Assembly: GCF_014851765.1 (NCBI RefSeq)
Contig: NZ_JACVAI010000007.1
Span: forward strand, 1 to 64,000
Reading direction: 5' to 3'
DNA: 64,000 bases
Source of the DNA: Pseudomonas sp. PDM04
Lineage (GTDB): Bacteria; Pseudomonadota; Gammaproteobacteria; Pseudomonadales; Pseudomonadaceae
Of the stretch, positions 60,193-64,000 are shown one piece after another. A program made the position numbers and the translations under genes. Numbering within the stretch: position 1 is the first letter of the stretch; every line of letters starts with the position of its first letter. The notes under the pieces were generated by a model that made no database searches, was not told the DNA's origin, and saw only the letters and a list, made by a program, of their open reading frames with translations.

Positions 60193-61482
60193 ATGTTTGA
60201 GCAATCCTCCCGGCATGTCGCCAGCTACTACGCCCACGCCTGTGCCGATCACTTGGTCGAACGTGATGCCCTCGAGGGCGAGCACGACACCGAGGTGCTG
60301 ATCATCGGTGCCGGTTTCAGCGGCCTGCATACGGCGCTGCGACTGGTCAAGGCCGGGAAGCGCGTGACGCTGCTGGAGGCCAGTCGCGTGGCTTGGGCTG
60401 CATCGGGGCGTAACGGCGGTCAGGCGATCCTCGGATGGTCGTGCGACATGCCGCCACTTGAGGCGGCGCTGGGTTACGAGCGGGCGCGTCGGCTGTGGGA
60501 CGGCATGCGTTGGGCCGCACAGGAACTGCGCGCTTTGCCTTCACGGCATGAATTCGATTGTGACTACCGTCCCGGTCATCTCTGGACGTCAGTGTTACCG
60601 CGCCGGGTGGGTCTGCTGACGGAGTGGCAGCACGAGGCCGCCCACAAGTGGGGGCACGACGGTTTGCGGTTCATTCCTCGCGAGCAATTGTCCGAATGGG
60701 TCGCCAGTGATCGTTACCAGGCCGGCCTGTTCGATCCCGAAGGCGGGCACCTCAATCCCCTGAAGCTGGCGCTCGGCCTGGCCGCCGCCATCGAGGGCGC
60801 GGGTGGGCGCATTCATGAGCAGAGCAAGGCGCTGGGCTATCGCGAAGAGGGCGGGCGGTACGTGGTCACCACCGAGCATGGGTGTATTCGCGCCGATGTA
60901 CTGGTGCTGGCCTGCAACGCCTACCTGGACCGGCTCGACCCGCAGTTGTCGAGTTGCGTGTTGCCCGTCGGCACCTATCAGGTGGCGACTGCGCCACTGC
61001 CGCCCGCACAGGCCGCCGCGCTGCTGCCGAACAATGCCTGCGTCACCGACAACCAGTTCGTCCTCGATTATTTCCGCCGCACGCCGGACCACCGCTTGCT
61101 ATTTGGCGGTGGCTGCACCTACCTGGGCGGCATGCCGAGAGACATCGCTGCGGCAACGCGACCTTTCCTGGAGCGGGTGTTTCCTCAGCTCAAGGGGGTG
61201 GAGCTGGAATTCGCCTGGGGCGGGCATATCGATCTCACGCTCAAGCGTACGCCGGATATCGGTCGACGCGGCGATCTCTACTGGCTTCAGGGTTACTCGG
61301 GGCACGGCGTGCTGCCGACCCTGGCTGGCGCCCGTGCTGTCGCCGACGCAATACTCGGCCAGCCGGATGAGCTCGCGTTGTATCAGGGCCTGGTCAACGG
61401 CCGTTTTCCGGGTGGCAAGTACATGGCGGCGCCGCTGGAAGCCATTGGCAAGGCCTGGTATCGGTTGCGCGACAGCCTTTGA
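60193..61482 (+). CDS. FAD-dependent amine oxidase, gamma-glutamylputrescine oxidase (PuuB) type
   Basis: 429 residues. N-terminal FAD motif VLIIGAGFSGLHTALRL at about 36-52, the GRNGGQAI stretch typical of DAO/PuuB flavoproteins, and a C-terminal GYSGHGVLPTLAGA. PuuB-type enzymes oxidise gamma-glutamylated polyamines. It is the first gene of an operon with an XRE-cupin regulator and a glutamine-synthetase-like ligase, the usual set for polyamine breakdown via glutamylation. Confidence 0.87.
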   Translation: MFEQSSRHVASYYAHACADHLVERDALEGEHDTEVLIIGAGFSGLHTALRLVKAGKRVTLLEASRVAWAASGRNGGQAILGWSCDMPPLEAALGYERARRLWDGMRWAAQELRALPSRHEFDCDYRPGHLWTSVLPRRVGLLTEWQHEAAHKWGHDGLRFIPREQLSEWVASDRYQAGLFDPEGGHLNPLKLALGLAAAIEGAGGRIHEQSKALGYREEGGRYVVTTEHGCIRADVLVLACNAYLDRLDPQLSSCVLPVGTYQVATAPLPPAQAAALLPNNACVTDNQFVLDYFRRTPDHRLLFGGGCTYLGGMPRDIAAATRPFLERVFPQLKGVELEFAWGGHIDLTLKRTPDIGRRGDLYWLQGYSGHGVLPTLAGARAVADAILGQPDELALYQGLVNGRFPGGKYMAAPLEAIGKAWYRLRDSL

Positions 61483-61508
61483 ACCGTACATTTTCTGGAA
61501 GCTTTTCG

Positions 61509-62063
61509 ATGGACAGGCAAGAAGAAATCTCGGCGCTGGCAATCCTGATCCAGGACCTGCGCAAACACAAAAAGTACACGCTCAAGGAGCTGGCGGACAA
61601 AATCGGCCGCTCGGTGGGTTTTCTTTCCCAGGTCGAACGTGGGCTCTCACGGCCGACGGTGGCGGACTTGACCGCCATCAGCGAAACCCTCGGTGTGCCG
61701 ACCACTTATTTCTACAGCCTGCCCAAGCCCATGGCCCTGCCGTGGGTCACCCGCCCGGACGAGCGCCGCACGCTGTATTACGCCGACGGCATCACCGACA
61801 TCCTGGTGTCACCGAAAATGCGCGCATCGTTCTCGATGCTCGAAAGCCAGCTCGAGCCAGGGGCCAGCAGCGGCGACCGGCACATGAAAGACAGCTCGGA
61901 GCAGGGCGGGTACGTGCTCGAAGGGCAACTGACGGTGTGGCTGGATGACGATCAGCCGGTCACCCTCGAGGCCGGGGACAGTTTCCAGCTCGCCAGCCAT
62001 GCCCATTGCCGCTACGGCAACCTCTCCGATCAACTCACCCGGGTGCTCTGGGTTTACACGTGA
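61509..62063 (+). CDS. XRE-cupin regulator (PuuR-like)
   Basis: 184 residues from ATG 61509: helix-turn-helix (LKELADKIGRSVGFLSQVER) and a C-terminal cupin barrel (EQGGYVLEGQLTVWLDDDQP, LEAGDSFQLASH). This is the layout of PuuR, a repressor relieved by putrescine. It lies 26 bases after the oxidase gene and 18 before the ligase gene, an in-operon regulator position. Confidence 0.87.
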   Translation: MDRQEEISALAILIQDLRKHKKYTLKELADKIGRSVGFLSQVERGLSRPTVADLTAISETLGVPTTYFYSLPKPMALPWVTRPDERRTLYYADGITDILVSPKMRASFSMLESQLEPGASSGDRHMKDSSEQGGYVLEGQLTVWLDDDQPVTLEAGDSFQLASHAHCRYGNLSDQLTRVLWVYT

Positions 62064-62081
62064 CAAAAAACAAGGAACGCA

Positions 62082-63431
62082 ATGATGGATGCTGTCTGTT
62101 CTGAACTGGTTGCTGAAGTGCGCACGTTTCGCCAGCGCCACCCGGACGTGCGCTACGTCGACCTGATTTCCCTGGACATTCCCGGGCATTTCTACGGCAA
62201 GCGCTATCCAATCGAGATGCTCGAAAAAGTCGCCGCCGGCAGCGCGCTCAAGCTGCCGCAGAACTGCGTCTTGCTGGGCGCCCAGGGCGGTTTGTTCAAG
62301 ATTGGCGATTACTGCTTCAACGACGGTGACCCCGATGCACCGCGGCGTCTGGTGCCGGGCACGCTGAAAATCGTCGATTGGGAAAAACAGCCCCTGGGCC
62401 AGATGTTGATCACCTCCAGCGGCACCGAGAAACCGATTGTCTTCGAGCCACGGGAAGTGTTGGCGCAAGTCCTGGAGCGCCTGGCGCGCAAAGGGATTTT
62501 CCCGGTGGTGGCCTTCGAGCTGGAATTCTATTTGTTCGATCGCCAGTTGCGTGACGGCTTGCCCCAGTTTGCACGGGATTCGCTGACCGACGATGCGGAT
62601 GACCAGCCGAACATGCACATCGAACGGTTGACACGCTTCTCGCCGGTGCTGGATGAGATGGTCGAGACCGCTCGTGCACAAGGCATCGACACCACTGTGA
62701 TCACCGCCGAACTGGGCCCTGGCCAGTTTGAAATCAACTTCGGCCATCTCGATGACGGGCTGCGGGCCGCCGACTGGGCCGCACTTTTTTGCCGCAGCAC
62801 CCGGGGCGTGGCGATGAAGCACAATTACCGCGCCAGCTTCATGGCTAAGCCCTATTTGCAGCATCCCGGCAGCGGCATGCATGTGCACGTGAGCCTGTAC
62901 GACAAGGCCGGCAACAACCTGCTGGCGGCGAACGGCCAGCAGCCGCTGCGCCATGCAGTGGCCGGTTGCCTGCAACTGTTGCCCCATTGCATGCCGATCT
63001 TCGCGCCCAACCACAACGCCATGCGTCGCCTGAGCGGCACCACCAACGTCGCGACCCGTGCCAGCTGGGGCTTCGAAGACCGGGATGCGTGTGTGCGGGT
63101 GCCCGAATCGGACCCTGACAATCTGCGGATCGAACACCGCCTGGCCGGTGCCGATGCCAATCCGTACCTGGTGCTGGCCGCGATCCTGGTGGGGTTGGAG
63201 CACGGCCTCGAGGCGAAGCAGGAACCGATCGCGCCGCTCAACCAGGATCGCAGCAGCGGGGTCGACTTCCCGTTGGAGATGCTGGAGGCGGTGCGCTCGA
63301 TGCAAAACCATGAACCGCTGCGGGAGGGGTTGGGCGCAGAATTCGTGAAGGTCTACTGCGAAAACAAGCGCCAGGATCATTTGGCATTTCTGCAGGACAT
63401 CAGTGCCCGTGAGTACCGCTGGTTCCTGTAA
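62082..63431 (+). CDS. Glutamine synthetase family gamma-glutamylpolyamine ligase (PuuA/SpuI type)
   Basis: 449 residues of the glutamine synthetase fold: VAFELEFYLFD, AELGPGQFEINF, PGSGMHVHVSLYD, and ANPYLVLAAILVG. Such class-III enzymes attach glutamate to putrescine or other amines with ATP, the first step of the glutamylation route. It is the last gene of the operon and overlaps none. In Pseudomonas there are several paralogues, so the exact amine is uncertain. Confidence 0.88.
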   Translation: MMDAVCSELVAEVRTFRQRHPDVRYVDLISLDIPGHFYGKRYPIEMLEKVAAGSALKLPQNCVLLGAQGGLFKIGDYCFNDGDPDAPRRLVPGTLKIVDWEKQPLGQMLITSSGTEKPIVFEPREVLAQVLERLARKGIFPVVAFELEFYLFDRQLRDGLPQFARDSLTDDADDQPNMHIERLTRFSPVLDEMVETARAQGIDTTVITAELGPGQFEINFGHLDDGLRAADWAALFCRSTRGVAMKHNYRASFMAKPYLQHPGSGMHVHVSLYDKAGNNLLAANGQQPLRHAVAGCLQLLPHCMPIFAPNHNAMRRLSGTTNVATRASWGFEDRDACVRVPESDPDNLRIEHRLAGADANPYLVLAAILVGLEHGLEAKQEPIAPLNQDRSSGVDFPLEMLEAVRSMQNHEPLREGLGAEFVKVYCENKRQDHLAFLQDISAREYRWFL

Positions 63432-63588
63432 ACAGACCATTTGTCGCGGCACAGCCTTAAAAAATGTGTGGATATTGAAGGGGTTAACGGTCTTTTTAAC
63501 CACATGGTGAACGAAAACATATTGTTACATGGTGAAAATCACCGTAACATTCGGCCCGCGTTCACCACCACGGTTTATGCATTTTTAG
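63432..63588 (+). other. Strongly palindromic 3' region after the ligase gene
   Basis: No gene supported. GGTTAA/TTAACC form a hairpin at 63482-63501. TGGTGAACG (63505-63513) pairs with CGTTCACCA (63559-63567). Nested inside, GTTAC-AT-GGTGA (63524-63535) pairs with TCACC-GTAAC (63539-63548). ACATGGTGAA occurs twice (63502-63511 and 63527-63536). The region directly precedes a terminator, so an RNA with a nested stem is possible. Confidence 0.5.
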
Positions 63589-63624
63589 ATCCCGGGCTTC
63601 CATCAGCTGCCCGGGATTTTTTTT
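63589..63624 (+). terminator. Rho-independent terminator
   Basis: ATCCCGGGC (63589-63597) pairs with GCCCGGGAT (63609-63617), followed by a run of T to 63624. It ends the 60193-63431 operon and anything transcribed from the palindromic region. Confidence 0.9.
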
Positions 63625-63849
63625 GCCTGCTATTGGCGGGAGAGGGCGCAAACCTCATCCAGCGTTCCGGGCCGTGACAGAATTTTTTTTGAAATCAAGG
63701 GGTTGTCAGCCCCGGCAATTCAGTCCATAATTCACGCCATCGAAAGCACTGACTGCTGAAAAAGCTCAATGTTTTCAAGGAGTTAGATCTAGAATCTACT
63801 CCAGGTTTGTACGCCTTTGATGTTGTTCAAATGACATCGAATGCATTGG

Positions 63850-63923
63850 GGCCGAGTAGCAAAATGGTTATGCAGCGGATTGCAAATCCGCCTACGCCGG
63901 TTCGATTCCGACCTCGGCCTCCA
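63850..63923 (+). tRNA. tRNA-Cys (GCA)
   Basis: 74 bases. Acceptor arms GGCCGAG (63850-63856) and CTCGGCC (63913-63919), discriminator T, encoded CCA (63921-63923). The anticodon loop TTGCAAA within CGGAT-TGCAAAT-CCG gives anticodon GCA. T-loop GGTTCGATTCC is present. Confidence 0.95.
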
Positions 63924-63930
63924 CTCTTAG

Positions 63931-63966
63931 AAACCCCGTAGATCAATGGTCTACGGGGTTTTTTTA
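63931..63966 (+). terminator. Rho-independent terminator after tRNA-Cys
   Basis: AACCCCGTAGA pairs with TCTACGGGGTT around a short AT-rich loop, with T residues to 63966. It ends the tRNA transcript. Confidence 0.9.
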
Positions 63967-64000
63967 TGCCTTCGATAAAGCAAGGTGTTCCGCAATGATT

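Noticed and set aside
63441..63677. 78-residue open frame after the ligase gene
   Set aside because: It runs through the nested hairpins and the terminator and has no ribosome site; better explained as non-coding structure.
1..64000. CRISPR arrays, insertion sequences, prophage or integrase genes
   Set aside because: No regularly spaced repeats, transposase or phage genes were seen. The zinc-finger toxin tip is the only part with a clear foreign look.

Overview
The window reads as a chromosome segment of a fluorescent-group Pseudomonas. The evidence is high GC, dense short operons, repeated REP/REPIN elements built on a GGGAGCGAGCCTGCTCGC-like core, a cat/ben benzoate pathway of Pseudomonas type, a DksA2-like protein and an Mrp antiporter with fused A/B subunit. 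No rRNA, insertion sequence, integrase or CRISPR array was seen. One tRNA-Cys lies at the right edge.

Layout. 1-1451 is the 3' part of a TccC-like Rhs toxin gene whose effector end carries five tandem eukaryote-type C2H2 zinc fingers. 1572-6643 holds DinB, LysR, SDR and SRPBCC genes and a two-component pair. 6791-14921 is a run of small conserved or hypothetical genes, a DksA2-like regulator, a chemoreceptor and an orphan betaine-type binding protein. 15043-21106 is the seven-function Mrp cation/proton antiporter in six genes (minus strand). 21330-22913 is a divergent DMT exporter and XRE-cupin regulator with a matched pair of palindromes between them.

23070-33441 is a same-strand ten-gene locus: SfnB-like flavoprotein, a free-standing copy of its C-terminal helical domain, an LLM flavin monooxygenase, an acyl-CoA-ligase-like protein without its nucleotide-binding core, a complete LIV-type ABC importer and an FAD/NAD(P)-binding protein. 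It looks like uptake and oxidation of an organosulfur or related compound.

33506-43087 is mostly housekeeping and signalling: response regulator, ppnN, two diguanylate cyclases, azlCD and an HMCES-type protein. 43128-46984 is a sulfonate-type ABC system with two binding proteins. 48867-56462 is the benzoate to beta-ketoadipate-enol-lactone route (catR, catBCA, benR, benABC, benD) with good CatR and BenR operator matches. 56463-60009 has small genes plus an Rrf2/NADH-dehydrogenase-like divergent pair. 60193-63431 is a gamma-glutamylputrescine-type operon, followed by a strongly palindromic 3' region, a terminator and tRNA-Cys.

The most unusual element is the zinc-finger Tc/Rhs effector at the left edge. 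The second is the 23-33 kb locus with two apparently derived enzyme fragments. An almost identical inverted repeat occurs upstream of this locus and between the two sulfonate binding-protein genes, which hints at a shared sulfur regulon.
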